A DNA stretch of 64,000 bases. Source: Gibbsiella quercinecans. GTDB taxonomy: Bacteria; Pseudomonadota; Gammaproteobacteria; Enterobacterales; Enterobacteriaceae. A program made the translations under genes and the position numbers. Shown piece by piece: positions 54,458 through 64,000 of the stretch. Position 1 is the stretch's first letter, and the number at the start of each line of letters is the position of its first letter. The stretch is taken from NCBI RefSeq assembly GCF_002291425.1, contig NZ_CP014136.1, forward strand, positions 1,302,001 to 1,366,000, read 5' to 3'. The notes under the pieces are model-generated. The model saw only the letters and a list, made by a program, of their open reading frames with translations. It did not search any database and was not told the DNA's origin.

Positions 54458-55609
54458 TTAGCGGTAAACCCGCACACCGCCCGGCACACCGCTCGGGCTG
54501 AACAATACCTGCCACAGCTGAATATTACGTGACCGGAACGCACCGGCGCAGGCATTCAGATAATAGCTGAACATGCGTTCAAAGCGCGCCGAATAGCGGC
54601 CTTCCAGCGCGGGCCAGGCCTGGCGGAAATTTTCATACCATGCCATCAGCGTCCGATCATAGTCCGCCCCAATGTTATGCCAGTCTTCCATGATAAACCG
54701 CCCTTCACTCGCCTGAGCGATATGCTGTACCGAAGGCAGGCACCCGTTGGGGAAAATGTATTTGTCGATCCAGGAATCAACGTTCAAATCGGTCTGGTTG
54801 GAGCCGATGGTGTGCAGCAGGAACAAACCGTTTGGCTTCAGGTTCCGCGCCGCCACGGTGAAATAGGTGTTGTAGTTTTTAGGCCCCACGTGTTCAAACA
54901 TGCCCACCGAGACAATGCGGTCAAACTGCCGCTCCAGGTCACGGTAATCCTGTAGCAAGATCTGAACATCCAGCCCTTCGCAGCGCTGCTGCGCCAGTTT
55001 CTGCTGCTCGGCGGAGATCGTCACGCCATACACGGAAACGCCGTAATTCTGCGCCGCATACTGAGCCAGGCCGCCCCAACCGCAGCCAATATCCAGCAGC
55101 GACATGCCCGGTTTCAATTGCAGCTTTTCACAGATCATTTTCAGCTTGTTCTGCTGCGCCTGCTCCAGCGTCGTGGCATCCTTCCAGTAACCGCATGAAT
55201 ACTGCATGTAGGGATCCAACATGCGGGCGAACAGATCGTTACCGATATCGTAATGCTCTTTCCCCACCTGCCAGGCGCGCCGGCGGGACTGGCGGTTAAA
55301 CAACCGGGCATAAAGGATGCGGGCGATATCCGCCATGTTTTTCGGCAGCCGTTCATCAATTCCGGCACGCAGGATCTGGGTGAACAGAATGTCCAGCCGT
55401 TCGCAATCCCACCAGCCATCCATATAACTTTCGCCAAAACCGAGCGAGCCTTCCTGCAGCACCCGTTTGAATAATTCAGGATTGTGCACCTGAATATCGC
55501 ATGCATTATTACCATTAATGGCAATGCCGGCTTCGCTGAGCATATTCTCAACGATCTGATACCAGCGATCTTTCTTGTGCGTGAGTTGTTCGACACTGAC
55601 CGAGTTCAT
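54458..55609 (-). CDS. cfa: Cyclopropane fatty acyl phospholipid synthase
   Basis: A 383-residue SAM-dependent enzyme that adds a methylene across the cis double bonds of membrane phospholipids. It has the N-terminal lipid domain (LGFGESYMDGWWDCE), YSCGYW, the SAM motif LLDIGCGWGGLA, and FEHVGPKNY with the catalytic residues. The start at 55609 (AAGGATTG upstream) matches the E. coli length; the frame continues upstream to 55756 but without features. It occupies the interval between cnoX and qmcA where E. coli has fetAB. Confidence 0.93.
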   Translation of the reverse strand: MNSVSVEQLTHKKDRWYQIVENMLSEAGIAINGNNACDIQVHNPELFKRVLQEGSLGFGESYMDGWWDCERLDILFTQILRAGIDERLPKNMADIARILYARLFNRQSRRRAWQVGKEHYDIGNDLFARMLDPYMQYSCGYWKDATTLEQAQQNKLKMICEKLQLKPGMSLLDIGCGWGGLAQYAAQNYGVSVYGVTISAEQQKLAQQRCEGLDVQILLQDYRDLERQFDRIVSVGMFEHVGPKNYNTYFTVAARNLKPNGLFLLHTIGSNQTDLNVDSWIDKYIFPNGCLPSVQHIAQASEGRFIMEDWHNIGADYDRTLMAWYENFRQAWPALEGRYSARFERMFSYYLNACAGAFRSRNIQLWQVLFSPSGVPGGVRVYR

Positions 55610-55851
55610 AACAATCCTTGCTCTGCCCGCCATTCCAAACCTCATTGTCGCAAATTGAAATGACAATTTTTTTAAAGAGAAAACGACGCTACCTTTTACT
55701 GTAGCCAAGCGCGGCAAGGGCATGAAATGAATTAAAATTATTGAATTCATGCCCATTTGGCATGATTCCAGCGTAATAACGGTGAATAATTGGCAATTCC
55801 CCTTACCGCTGGCGTACTATCAGGTACAGATGCCTGACAGGAGGTTATGCC

Positions 55852-56757
55852 ATGATTACCGTTATCCCGATTATTATCGTTGTCGCTCTGATCGTCGTCT
55901 TTGCCGGCGTAAAAATTGTGCCGCAAGGTTTTCAATGGACCGTGGAACGCTTCGGCCGCTATACCAAAACTCTGATGCCCGGCCTGAACCTGGTGGTGCC
56001 GTTTATGGATCGCGTCGGGCGTAAAATCAATATGATGGAACAGGTGCTGGATATCCCTTCGCAGGAAGTCATCTCGCGCGACAATGCCAATGTGGCAATC
56101 GACGCGGTGTGTTTTATTCAGGTTATCGATCCGGCGCGCGCCGCTTATGAAGTCAGCAATCTGGAACAGGCCATTGTTAACCTGACGATGACGAATTTCC
56201 GCACAGTTTTGGGTTCCATGGAGCTGGACGAAATGCTCTCGCAACGCGACAGCATCAACACCCGCCTGCTGCATATCGTCGATGAGGCCACCAACCCGTG
56301 GGGGGTAAAAATCACCCGCATCGAGATCCGCGATGTGCGCCCGCCGGCGGAGCTGATTGCCTCAATGAATGCCCAGATGAAGGCCGAACGTACCAAACGC
56401 GCGGATATTCTCGAAGCCGAAGGGGTGCGCCAGGCGGCCATCCTGCGCGCCGAAGGGGAAAAACAGTCGCAAATCCTGAAGGCTGAAGGTGAACGCCAAT
56501 CTGCTTTTCTGCAGGCAGAGGCCCGCGAACGCGCCGCCGAAGCTGAAGCCCGCGCCACCCAGTTGGTTTCCGACGCGATCGCCGGCGGCAACATTCAGGC
56601 GATCAACTATTTCGTGGCGCAGAAATATACCGAAGCGCTGCAAAATATCGGCTCCGCCAACAACAGCAAAGTGATCATGATGCCGCTGGATGCCAGCAAT
56701 CTGTTGGGTTCCATTGGCGGCATTGCGGAGTTGTTGAAAGAGAGCAAAGGGAAATGA
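55852..56757 (+). CDS. qmcA: SPFH/stomatin-like membrane protein QmcA
   Basis: A 301-residue SPFH-domain protein: one N-terminal membrane helix ([17 protein letters not shown]), the band-7 region ([19 protein letters not shown]), and a C-terminal coiled coil rich in AEGE/RQ repeats. It probably forms membrane microdomains with the NfeD partner encoded next. A four-base overlap with ybbJ indicates coupling. Confidence 0.95.
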   Translation: MITVIPIIIVVALIVVFAGVKIVPQGFQWTVERFGRYTKTLMPGLNLVVPFMDRVGRKINMMEQVLDIPSQEVISRDNANVAIDAVCFIQVIDPARAAYEVSNLEQAIVNLTMTNFRTVLGSMELDEMLSQRDSINTRLLHIVDEATNPWGVKITRIEIRDVRPPAELIASMNAQMKAERTKRADILEAEGVRQAAILRAEGEKQSQILKAEGERQSAFLQAEARERAAEAEARATQLVSDAIAGGNIQAINYFVAQKYTEALQNIGSANNSKVIMMPLDASNLLGSIGGIAELLKESKGK

Positions 56758-57218
56758 ACATCATCGCCAGCATCGCCATGAATCCACACGGGTTCTGGCT
56801 CTCGCTCGGCGGCCTGTTGTTGGCGGCCGAGATGCTCGGCGCCGGTGGTTACCTGCTATGGAGCGGCGTGGCGGCGATGGTGACCGGCGCCATTGCCTGG
56901 CTGTGGCCGCTGCTCGGCTGGGATTGGCAAGGCATTATCTTTGCGGTGCTGACCGTGGTGGTCGCCTGGTTGTGGTGGGCCTGGCTGCGGCGCCAGACGG
57001 CGAAAAACCAGACGGTTTCGCCCCTAAACCAGCGCGGCCGCAGCCTGATCGGCTTTCGCGCCACGCTGACAGAGCCCGTGTCCAACGGCCTGGGGCGCGT
57101 GAACATTGGTGACGGCAGTTGGCGCGCGCAGGCCGGTGAGGACTACCCGGTGGGCACCGAGGTTGAAGTGGTGGCGGTGGAAGGCACCACGCTTATCATC
57201 AGCAAAGTGCCGCGTTAA
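56754..57218 (+). CDS. ybbJ: NfeD-like membrane protein YbbJ
   Basis: A 154-residue protein with about three hydrophobic segments ([46 protein letters not shown]) and a C-terminal OB-fold ([14 protein letters not shown] ... [14 protein letters not shown]). It is the usual partner of QmcA. It is convergent with cueR. Confidence 0.93.
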   Translation: MNIIASIAMNPHGFWLSLGGLLLAAEMLGAGGYLLWSGVAAMVTGAIAWLWPLLGWDWQGIIFAVLTVVVAWLWWAWLRRQTAKNQTVSPLNQRGRSLIGFRATLTEPVSNGLGRVNIGDGSWRAQAGEDYPVGTEVEVVAVEGTTLIISKVPR

Positions 57219-57270
57219 ACCGTGCCCGTCTTGGGGAGCGCACGGCCATTGCGCCTGCCAGATGGGCTTT

Positions 57271-57666
57271 CTAGTGGCAGCAACCAGCCAGGTTATTAAT
57301 AATGGGGCACTCCGCCCCTTCATCGCCGGGGCATTGCTCCGCCAGCGCCAATAAACGTTGACGCATACCATCCAGTTCCTGCATGTGCTTTTCAATTTCC
57401 GCGACTTTTTGCAGCGTGCGCGCCTTCACATCGGCGCTGTGGCGTTTGGGATCGTTAAACAGCGCCACCAGCTCACGGCATTCATCCAGCGTGAAGCCCA
57501 CCTGGCGCGCCTGGCGCAGTAACGTCAGTTCTTCAATCTGTTTCGAACCATAGCAGCGGTAGCCATTGCCGGCGCGCAGCGGTGCGGTCAGCAACCCTTT
57601 TTCTTCGTAAAAACGGATGGCCTTGCTGGTCAAGCCGGTTTTTTTGGCAACCTCACTGATATTCAT
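57271..57666 (-). CDS. cueR: Copper-responsive MerR-family regulator CueR
   Basis: A 131-residue MerR-type activator. The helix-turn-helix begins [20 protein letters not shown], the dimerisation helix follows, and the metal-binding loop has C112 and C120 ([11 protein letters not shown]), the same positions as in E. coli, plus C-terminal Cys-Cys-His. It senses Cu(I), Ag(I) or Au(I) and activates copA across the divergent region by untwisting its promoter. Confidence 0.97.
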   Translation of the reverse strand: MNISEVAKKTGLTSKAIRFYEEKGLLTAPLRAGNGYRCYGSKQIEELTLLRQARQVGFTLDECRELVALFNDPKRHSADVKARTLQKVAEIEKHMQELDGMRQRLLALAEQCPGDEGAECPIINNLAGCCH

Positions 57667-57675
57667 CTTCCCCCC

Positions 57676-57706
57676 TTGACCTTCCCCTTGCAGGAAGGTT
57701 TAACCT
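57676..57706 (+). promoter_or_regulatory. CueR-dependent copA promoter with 19-base spacer
   Basis: -35 TTGACC (57676-57681) and -10 TAACCT (57701-57706) are separated by 19 bases, over-long for sigma-70, as is usual for MerR-type promoters. The dyad ACCTTCC / GGAAGGT (57679-57685 / 57693-57699) is the CueR operator. The arrangement is nearly identical to the E. coli copA promoter. Confidence 0.92.
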
Positions 57707-57772
57707 CATTCTTAATGAAAATTGTCATGACGGTCAAGCCTTGAACAAGGCCCGTCAGCGAGGAGCCAAACC

Positions 57773-60484
57773 ATGTCACAAACCACAGTGCTGTCGCTGC
57801 AGGGATTATCCTGCATGAACTGTGCCCAGCGGGTAAAGCAAGCTCTGGAAAGCCGCGCCGATGTCGAACAGGCGCAGGTAGATGTTCATTATGCAAAAGT
57901 TACCGGCAGCGCGCCTAGCCAGGCGTTGATCGACAGCGTCATCGCCGCTGGCTATCAGGCCACGCTGGCGCAACAGGCGGATACCGAGCTCCAGCTAGCC
58001 GGCCTCAGCTGCATGCACTGCGTCGGCGCCACCCGTAAAGTGCTGGAAGCCGTGCCGGGCGTGGTTGCCGCCGACGTGACCCTCGATAAAGCCAAAGTAT
58101 ATGGCGATGCCGGGGCGCAAACGCTGATTGAAGCCGTCGAGCAAGCGGGCTACCAGGCCAGCCTGGCCGGGGCCACACACCCAAAAACTGAGCCGCTGGC
58201 TGATGCAGTGCCATCCATGCCGGAAACGCAGACAGCGGCTCAGGTTCCCCTTCCGGCAGAACAAGATGAAGAAAACAGCCTGCAGCTGTTATTGAGCGGT
58301 ATGAGCTGCGCCAGTTGCGTCAACAAAGTCCAGAAAGCGTTGCAAAGCGTGCCGGGTGTGGAACAGGCGCGGGTCAATCTGGCGGAACGCAGTGCGCTGG
58401 TCAGCGGCCGCCCCGATCCCCAGCGGCTGATCGCCGCCGTGGAAAAAGCCGGCTATGGCGCTGAAATTCTGGCTGATGAAACCGCCCGGCGCGAGCGCCA
58501 ACAGCAAACGGCCCAGGCGGCGATGAAACGTTTCCGCTGGCAAGCGGCGCTCGGCCTGGCGCTCGGGATCCCCTTGATGGCCTGGGGGTTGTTCGGCGGC
58601 AGCATGGCGCTCACGCCAAACAGCCAGCGCCCCTGGCTGCTGGTAGGCATAATCACGTTGCTGGTGATGATTTTCGCCGGCGGCCATTTCTACCGCAACG
58701 CCTGGCGGGCATTACGCAACGGCAGCGCCACGATGGATACGCTGGTGGCGCTCGGCACTGGGGCGGCCTGGCTGTACTCGTTTGGCGTCACGCTCTGGCC
58801 TGCAAGCTTCCCGATGGAAGCGCGCCACCTGTACTATGAAGCCAGCGCAATGATCATCGGGTTAATCAACCTGGGCCATGCGCTGGAGCAAGGGGCGCGG
58901 CAGCGTGCTTCCCAGGCGCTTGAGCGGCTGCTGGATTTAACGCCACCGGTGGCGCGCTGGATCAGCGACGAAGGCGAAAAGCCGCTGCCATTGGCCGACG
59001 TGCAACTCGGCATGACGCTGCGGCTGGTCACCGGCGATCGCGTGCCGGTGGACGGCGAGATCGTGCAGGGCGAAGCCTGGCTGGATGAAGCGATGCTCAC
59101 CGGCGAGGCGGTGCCGCAGCAAAAAGGCGTTGGCGATAAGGTTCACGCCGGCACCCTGGTGGAAGACGGCAGCGTGCTGTTTCGCGCGGCGGCAATCGGC
59201 AGCCATACCACGCTGGCGCGCATCATTAAACTGGTGCGGCTGGCGCAAAGCAGTAAACCGGCGATCGGCCAGCTCGCCGATCGCATCTCGGCGGTGTTCG
59301 TGCCGGCGGTGGTGGCCGTGGCGCTGTTCAGCGCGGCGATCTGGTTCTTCTTTGGCCCGCAGCCAAACCTGGCGTATACGCTGGTGATCGCCACTACGGT
59401 GCTGATCATCGCCTGCCCATGCGCGCTGGGGCTGGCAACGCCCATGTCGGTCATCGCCGGCGTCGGCCGGGCGGCGGAATTCGGCGTGCTGGTGCGCGAT
59501 GCCGATGCGCTGCAACAGGCCAGCCGGCTCGATACGCTGGTGTTCGATAAAACCGGCACCCTGACGGAAGGGCAGCCGCGCGTTGTTGAAGTGCAGACCT
59601 TCAATCAGGTGAGCCAGGAACAGGCTATCCGCTGGGCGGCGGCGTTGGAACAGGGGGCCAATCACCCGCTGGCCCGGGCTATCGTCGCCCACGCCGGCAA
59701 CCAGGCGCTGCCGGTGGCACAACGGTTGCGCACGCTGCGCGGCAGCGGCATCAGCGGCGATGTTGACGGTGCGAGGCTGCTGTTGGGCAATGCCCGCCTG
59801 TTGCAGGATAACCAGATCAACACCGCGGAACTGGAGGGGCCAATGCAGCAGCAGGCTGAACGCGGCATCACGCCAGTGGTGCTGGCGGTGGATGGCAAAC
59901 CGGCGGCGCTGTTCGCCATCCGCGATCCGCTGCGCGATGACAGCGTCGCCGCGCTGCAACGTTTGCATCAAATGGGCTACCAATTGGTGATGTTGACCGG
60001 CGATAACCCCGTTACCGCCAATACCATTGCCAAAGAAGCCGGTATCGATCGCGTGATTGCCGGCGTACTGCCGGAGGGCAAGGCCGAAGCCATAAAGCAG
60101 TTGCAGGCCAAGGGCCAGCGCGTGGCGATGATCGGCGACGGCATCAACGACGCCCCGGCGCTGGCGCAGGCCGACGTTGGCATCGCCATGGGCGGCGGCA
60201 GCGATATCGCCATTGAAACCGCGGCGATCACCCTGATGCGCCACAGTCTCAACGGCGTGGCCGACGCCCTGATATTGGCCAAAGCCACGCTGCGCAACAT
60301 GAAGCAGAACCTGCTGGGGGCATTTATCTATAACATTCTGGGCATCCCGATTGCCGCCGGCGTGTTATACCCACTGACCGGCACGCTGCTTAGCCCGGTG
60401 GTCGCCGGCGCGGCCATGGCGCTATCGTCCATTACCGTGGTCAGCAACGCCAACCGGCTACTGCGTTTTAAACCCAAAGCATAA
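57773..60484 (+). CDS. copA: Cu(I)-exporting P1B-type ATPase CopA with three N-terminal metal domains
   Basis: A 903-residue inner-membrane copper pump. Three heavy-metal-associated domains have GLSCMNC (C14, C17), GLSCMHC (C80, C83) and GMSCASC (C179, C182). Eight membrane helices follow, the CPC metal motif in [13 protein letters not shown], the phosphorylation motif [11 protein letters not shown], and the hinge [11 protein letters not shown]. coli CopA has two N-terminal domains, so this one has an extra repeat. It is controlled by the adjacent CueR promoter. Confidence 0.97.
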   Translation: MSQTTVLSLQGLSCMNCAQRVKQALESRADVEQAQVDVHYAKVTGSAPSQALIDSVIAAGYQATLAQQADTELQLAGLSCMHCVGATRKVLEAVPGVVAADVTLDKAKVYGDAGAQTLIEAVEQAGYQASLAGATHPKTEPLADAVPSMPETQTAAQVPLPAEQDEENSLQLLLSGMSCASCVNKVQKALQSVPGVEQARVNLAERSALVSGRPDPQRLIAAVEKAGYGAEILADETARRERQQQTAQAAMKRFRWQAALGLALGIPLMAWGLFGGSMALTPNSQRPWLLVGIITLLVMIFAGGHFYRNAWRALRNGSATMDTLVALGTGAAWLYSFGVTLWPASFPMEARHLYYEASAMIIGLINLGHALEQGARQRASQALERLLDLTPPVARWISDEGEKPLPLADVQLGMTLRLVTGDRVPVDGEIVQGEAWLDEAMLTGEAVPQQKGVGDKVHAGTLVEDGSVLFRAAAIGSHTTLARIIKLVRLAQSSKPAIGQLADRISAVFVPAVVAVALFSAAIWFFFGPQPNLAYTLVIATTVLIIACPCALGLATPMSVIAGVGRAAEFGVLVRDADALQQASRLDTLVFDKTGTLTEGQPRVVEVQTFNQVSQEQAIRWAAALEQGANHPLARAIVAHAGNQALPVAQRLRTLRGSGISGDVDGARLLLGNARLLQDNQINTAELEGPMQQQAERGITPVVLAVDGKPAALFAIRDPLRDDSVAALQRLHQMGYQLVMLTGDNPVTANTIAKEAGIDRVIAGVLPEGKAEAIKQLQAKGQRVAMIGDGINDAPALAQADVGIAMGGGSDIAIETAAITLMRHSLNGVADALILAKATLRNMKQNLLGAFIYNILGIPIAAGVLYPLTGTLLSPVVAGAAMALSSITVVSNANRLLRFKPKA

Positions 60485-60580
60485 TCTCGCCGGGAGATAG
60501 GATAATTCATTCACCCTAAAGGCTTTCTTGTCCAGTGGATAGCGTTTAGCATGGTGTAAACGTTAACCAGGAGCCGCTGT

Positions 60581-61384
60581 ATGGGTCAACTGTTACGCCG
60601 CATTGCCGCTTTCCTTGGCATTATTTCCCCGATGGCCTACCCCTACCCGGCGCTGGATATCACGCTGCCGGGCGATCGCCAACTGCACCTGGTGGGCAGC
60701 ATCCATATGGGCACGGTGGATATGGCGCCGCTGCCGGCCAGGCTGCTCGCGCACCTGAAACAGGCCGATGCGCTGATCGTCGAGGCCGACATCACCGAAG
60801 CCGCATCGCCGTTCGATCACGCCGATACGGCGCCGGAACTGGCACAACGCCTGTCTGGCGCGGAGTTCCAGCAGTTGCAGGCATTGTGCCAGGAGCTGGG
60901 AACCAGCGTAGAGACGTTTTCCACCCTTCCCGCCTGGCAAGTGGCGCTGATGATGCAGGCGCGCCAGGCGCAAAGGCTGGGGCTACGCGGGGAATACGGC
61001 ATTGATTACCAACTGTTGCGGGCGGCCAGAGAACAGCAGAAAACGGTGATCGAGCTGGAAGGCGCAGATCAACAACTCAACATGCTGGAACAATTGCCGG
61101 AAGGCGGTATCGCACTGCTGCGCGATACCCTGGAGCACTGGCATACCAATGCCCGCCTGCTGCAAACCATGATCGGCTGGTGGCTGGATGCCAGGCCGGG
61201 CAGTATGCAGGAGCGCCTGCCCGCCACCTTTAGCGCCGGCCTGTTTGACGTGCTGATGCACCAGCGCAACCGCGCCTGGCAACAGCAGTTGCAGGCGCTG
61301 CCGCCGGGTAAATACGTGGTCGCCGTAGGCGCGCTGCACCTGTACGGCGAAGACAATCTGCCGGCGATGCTGCAAGCGCAGTAA
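60581..61384 (+). CDS. ybaP: TraB/GumN-family protein YbaP
   Basis: A 267-residue protein of the TraB/GumN (Tiki-like) family, predicted metalloproteases. GSIHMGTVDM carries the first conserved His; EADITEAASP and the final AVGALHLYGEDNL, with its GxLH motif, are present. The N-terminus has a weak hydrophobic stretch (RIAAFLGIISPMAYPYPA), which may or may not be a signal. The function in bacteria is not established. Confidence 0.9.
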   Translation: MGQLLRRIAAFLGIISPMAYPYPALDITLPGDRQLHLVGSIHMGTVDMAPLPARLLAHLKQADALIVEADITEAASPFDHADTAPELAQRLSGAEFQQLQALCQELGTSVETFSTLPAWQVALMMQARQAQRLGLRGEYGIDYQLLRAAREQQKTVIELEGADQQLNMLEQLPEGGIALLRDTLEHWHTNARLLQTMIGWWLDARPGSMQERLPATFSAGLFDVLMHQRNRAWQQQLQALPPGKYVVAVGALHLYGEDNLPAMLQAQ

Positions 61385-61479
61385 AAAAGGGCCAATATGG
61401 CTATTGGCCAGTCAACGCGGCATTTTTGATATGCTAGTCATTCGTATTGAAACCGCCGGGCGGTTACAATTGATGGGGT

Positions 61480-61510
61480 AACAACCGGGCGGACGCATTC
61501 GCCGGTTGTT
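61480..61510 (+). terminator. Hairpin between ybaP and ybaK
   Basis: AACAACCGGGCG (61480-61491) pairs with CGCCGGTTGTT (61500-61510) with one bulged G, followed by TCAGGG, only a short T run. It is a likely terminator for ybaP or an mRNA structure before ybaK. Confidence 0.5.
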
Positions 61511-61584
61511 TCAGGGCCGTATTAGGTAATTTTGTTGCTCCGTGTTGCAACTTGTCCTTCGGGATATATTTGGGAAAACACACT

Positions 61585-62064
61585 ATGACACCCGCAGTTG
61601 TCCTGCTTGAAAAACAAAAAGTCGCATTTACTCTCCACACCTATCACCATGACAGCGACGAAACCAACTTTGGTGATGAAGTGGTCAAAAAGCTGGGGCT
61701 GAACGCCAACCAGGTTTATAAAACGCTGCTGGTCGCGCTCAATGGCGATGCCAAAAAGCTCGCGGTCGCCGTCACGCCGGTCGCCAGCCAGTTGGATTTA
61801 AAGAAAGTCGCCAAGGCGTTAGGCGCTAAAAAGGCGGAGATGGCCGATCCCACGCTGGCGCAGCGCGTCACCGGCTATCTGGTGGGCGGCATCAGCCCGC
61901 TTGGGCAAAAGAAACGGCTGCCCACGGTGATCGACAGCCCGGCGCAGCAATTCGCCACCATCTTTGTCTCCGGCGGTAAACGCGGCCTGGACATTGAGCT
62001 GGCCGCCAGCGATTTGGGCCGCCTACTGGCCGCTTCATTTGCCGACATTGCCAAACGGGACTAA
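61585..62064 (+). CDS. ybaK: Cys-tRNA(Pro)/Cys-tRNA(Cys) deacylase YbaK
   Basis: A 159-residue editing protein that removes Cys wrongly attached to tRNA-Pro. The family landmarks [10 protein letters not shown], the catalytic-Lys region and [19 protein letters not shown] are present. The start at 61585 ([13 protein letters not shown]) gives the standard length; an in-frame upstream start at 61552 is less likely. Confidence 0.95.
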   Translation: MTPAVVLLEKQKVAFTLHTYHHDSDETNFGDEVVKKLGLNANQVYKTLLVALNGDAKKLAVAVTPVASQLDLKKVAKALGAKKAEMADPTLAQRVTGYLVGGISPLGQKKRLPTVIDSPAQQFATIFVSGGKRGLDIELAASDLGRLLAASFADIAKRD

Positions 62065-62082
62065 CCCCGGCGCTGGCATAAA

Positions 62083-62116
62083 CCCGGCGCCTGGCAGCGC
62101 CGGGTGGCTTTCTTGT
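62083..62116. terminator. Terminator between convergent ybaK and ushA
   Basis: CCCGGCGC (62083-62090) and GCGCCGGG (62097-62104) form an eight-base perfect stem, followed by a tggctttcttgtgctt tail. It is a good intrinsic terminator for ybaK, lying about 20 bases after its stop. Confidence 0.75.
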
Positions 62117-62118
62117 GC

Positions 62119-63771
62119 TTAACGGTAAACGATCTCGCCCTGCGGCGCATAGGCCGCCGCATCCAGCGGTGAGTGTTTTTCAATATACTGCTTGAGCACT
62201 TCCGCATCGATAAAACCGGTATTCACGTAGCCCGGCAGTGAATCAATCCGTGGGTAGCCATCGCCCCCCAACGCGATAAAATTCAGCATCGCCATACGAT
62301 AGGTTTTATCCGCCTGCAAAGGTTCACCGTTGATTTTCACCGCGCTCACGCCCTTGCCGTCGGCGATCAGGCTCACATCGATAAACTGCGCGTAGGCGCC
62401 TGAGTCCGGCTTCATGTTGGCCGCTACCGCCAGGTATTTCTCCAGATCGCGGCCTGGCATATCGATATACACCAGCGTGTTGCCAAACGGCTGTACCTTC
62501 AGCACATCCTTGTAGGTAATGTCGCCAGCGTCGATGGAATCGCGCACCCCGCCGCCGCTGATGATGGCGAAATCTGCGTTAGCACGCTCTTTCTGGGCCG
62601 CCAAAATCAGGTGTGCCAGATTAGTCTGCTCAAAGCGCACTTTGCTGCGGTCCCCTTCCAGCCGGCCGTTAACGTGGCCAATCGTCTGCTTCAACTGCAC
62701 GGTGCCTTTGTCCTGGAACGGCGTCAGCAGTTTCAACATCCCCGTATCCTGCGGGATCTCGTGGGTGTAATAGGCAAACTGGCTGCCGCCCGCCTGCTCC
62801 ACCTTTTTCTTCAGGTTGACCGGGATCAGTTGATAATGCACCAGCTTCAGTTCGCCATTGCGGAACTGGAAATCGGCGCGCCCAACGTACTTGCCCCATT
62901 CATGCGCCTGAACAATCCAGGTGCCGTTCTGGCGATCCGGCGCGCACGGGGTTCCCGGCACATAGTCCACCTGCTTATGGTTCTCGCTGGCCATGCATAC
63001 CGGGTTTTGCGAATGGCCGCCGACAATCATATCCAGGTAGCCGGCCGGCAGGCTGCGCGCCATTTCCACGTCCCCCGGCGCATTGGAGCCATGTTGGCCG
63101 TTGTCGTAGTGGCCCATATGGGTCGCCGCTATGATCACATCCGGTTTTTCCTGTTCACGCAGCTGTTCCACCACCCGTTTCGCCTCGGCCGCCGGCGCAT
63201 GGAATTCGATATCGGTAAAATATTCCGGGTTGCCCAGTTTGGCGGTATCGTCCGTCGTCAGCCCGATGACCGCGATTTTCACCCCCTGCTTATCAAACAG
63301 CGCATAGGGTTTAAACAGCCGTTGCTGGGTGCTTTTCTGGTAAATATTGGCGGAAAGCAGCGGGAAGCCGGCCCATTTCTCCTGCTGACGCAGCACGCTC
63401 AGTGGGTTATCGAACTCATGGTTCCCCAACGCCATGGCGTCGTAGCCGATCAGTTTCATACCGCGGAAATCCGGCTCGGCATCCTGCAAATCAGACTCCG
63501 GCACCCCGGTGTTAATATCCCCGCCCGAAAGCAGCAATAGGCTACCGCCCTGCGCCGCAACCTCCTGGCGAATACTGTCAACCAGCGTTTTCTGGGCGCT
63601 CAGGCCGTATTCGCCGCGATCGTTTTGCCAAAAGCGGCCGTGATGATCGTTGGTGTGCAGGATCGTGATGTCGTAAGTTTTATCCTTTTCCCAGGCGTTA
63701 GCGGCTCCCCAGGGCAGACTTGCCAGGGAAACAGCCAACATACATGCGGTGGTTTTAAGCGAAAAACGCAT
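62119..63771 (-). CDS. ushA: Periplasmic UDP-sugar hydrolase / 5'-nucleotidase UshA
   Basis: A 550-residue periplasmic enzyme with signal peptide (MRFSLKTTACMLAVSLASLP, cleavage near ANA). It has the metallophosphoesterase motifs ILHTNDHHGRFW, LLSGGDINTG, ALGNHEFDNP and ATHMGHYD, and the C-terminal nucleotide-binding domain (ISGGGVRDSI; FIALGGDGYPR). It degrades extracellular nucleotides and UDP-sugars for salvage. Full length. Confidence 0.97.
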   Translation of the reverse strand: MRFSLKTTACMLAVSLASLPWGAANAWEKDKTYDITILHTNDHHGRFWQNDRGEYGLSAQKTLVDSIRQEVAAQGGSLLLLSGGDINTGVPESDLQDAEPDFRGMKLIGYDAMALGNHEFDNPLSVLRQQEKWAGFPLLSANIYQKSTQQRLFKPYALFDKQGVKIAVIGLTTDDTAKLGNPEYFTDIEFHAPAAEAKRVVEQLREQEKPDVIIAATHMGHYDNGQHGSNAPGDVEMARSLPAGYLDMIVGGHSQNPVCMASENHKQVDYVPGTPCAPDRQNGTWIVQAHEWGKYVGRADFQFRNGELKLVHYQLIPVNLKKKVEQAGGSQFAYYTHEIPQDTGMLKLLTPFQDKGTVQLKQTIGHVNGRLEGDRSKVRFEQTNLAHLILAAQKERANADFAIISGGGVRDSIDAGDITYKDVLKVQPFGNTLVYIDMPGRDLEKYLAVAANMKPDSGAYAQFIDVSLIADGKGVSAVKINGEPLQADKTYRMAMLNFIALGGDGYPRIDSLPGYVNTGFIDAEVLKQYIEKHSPLDAAAYAPQGEIVYR

Positions 63772-63949
63772 GGAGGAACTCCGTAAATAATGAATAACAG
63801 TTTTTGCGTGCGCGAAATTGTAACGTGAACCAAAGGGATAATTTCAAATTTTTGCGAGGTAAATCAAATTATTTCAGCCATGGTAAAGCCCGAATAATCG
63901 ACTAATATGTTGCTTACTTAAATTAAAAAACATACCAGGCTAACTATTA

Positions 63950-64000
63950 ATGACCGATCGTAGTGAAAGCAGCGGGCCGCTCGCCCAACGCAGTGCGCTA
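63950..64000 (+). CDS. Start of a gene diverging from ushA, probably fosmidomycin-resistance transporter Fsr; truncated by window edge
   Basis: Seventeen codons are visible: MTDRSESSGPLAQRSAL, followed by the window end. E. coli and its relatives have fsr, an MFS efflux transporter, divergently upstream of ushA, and a short polar N-terminus fits. The call rests on gene order alone; the ribosome-binding site (CCAGG) is weak. Confidence 0.5.
   Translation, partial: MTDRSESSGPLAQRSAL

Noticed and set aside
58937-60244. 435-codon minus-strand frame opposite copA
   Set aside because: Shadow of copA; His/Gln/Arg-rich antisense reading without features.
62611-63540. 309-codon plus-strand frame opposite ushA
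   Set aside because: Antisense to ushA, which has intact catalytic motifs and a signal peptide.

Overview
The window looks like chromosome of an enterobacterium of the Yersiniaceae, most likely Serratia or a close relative. The evidence is high-GC coding sequence plus a right half that keeps the enterobacterial order folD-ybcJ-cysS-ppiB-lpxH-purE-purK and ybbP-ybbA-tesA-ybbO-cnoX ... qmcA-ybbJ-cueR-copA-ybaP-ybaK-ushA. The genus is inferred from gene content and order only; no database search was possible.

1-4983: a nutrient uptake and catabolism unit. It holds a branched-chain-type ABC permease cut by the window edge, a rare single-chain fusion of the second permease with both ATPases, a cytosine-deaminase-like amidohydrolase and a convergent GntR/FCD regulator. 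5072-16487: a mosaic of small metabolic and regulatory genes. These include a GNAT acetyltransferase, an NTF2-like/alpha-beta hydrolase fusion with a divergent LysR gene, a DUF1835 protein, a BesD/HalD-like Fe(II)/2-oxoglutarate enzyme that keeps the hydroxylase-type HxD ligand, an amino-acid-binding protein paired with a DUF2817 M14-like peptidase, YceI, a LysR/SDR pair and an L,D-transpeptidase.

16559-32305: a minus-strand type VI secretion locus in transcription order tssL, vgrG, DUF4123 adaptor, three tandem DUF3304 lipoproteins (predicted immunity), a DUF2235/Tle1-like lipase effector, PAAR, an unknown membrane protein, tssM, tssJ, tssF, tssG. Sheath, baseplate-K, ClpV, Hcp, TssA and TssE genes are absent here. 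The locus stops at tssL, where a scarred junction (tyrosine-recombinase motif, decayed IS256-family transposase) begins.

32800-42496: a lower-GC accessory island ending at an Arg-tRNA(TCT) gene (argU). It carries an OLD-like ATPase/TOPRIM gene with a DUF2130 coiled-coil gene, a YkgJ protein, a compact three-gene operon of unknown function (two Gly-rich membrane-type proteins around a TerB-like protein), an IS2-like remnant, a small membrane-anchored protein and broken phage genes. The two operons are the best candidates for undescribed, possibly defensive, systems.

42499-64000: core genes for folate, tRNA charging, peptidyl-prolyl isomerisation, lipid A, purines (with a PurR box), an ABC export system, TesA, the CnoX chaperedoxin, cyclopropane fatty acid synthase, the QmcA/YbbJ membrane pair, copper efflux (CueR/CopA with its distorted-spacer promoter), YbaP, YbaK, UshA and the first codons of a probable fsr gene.
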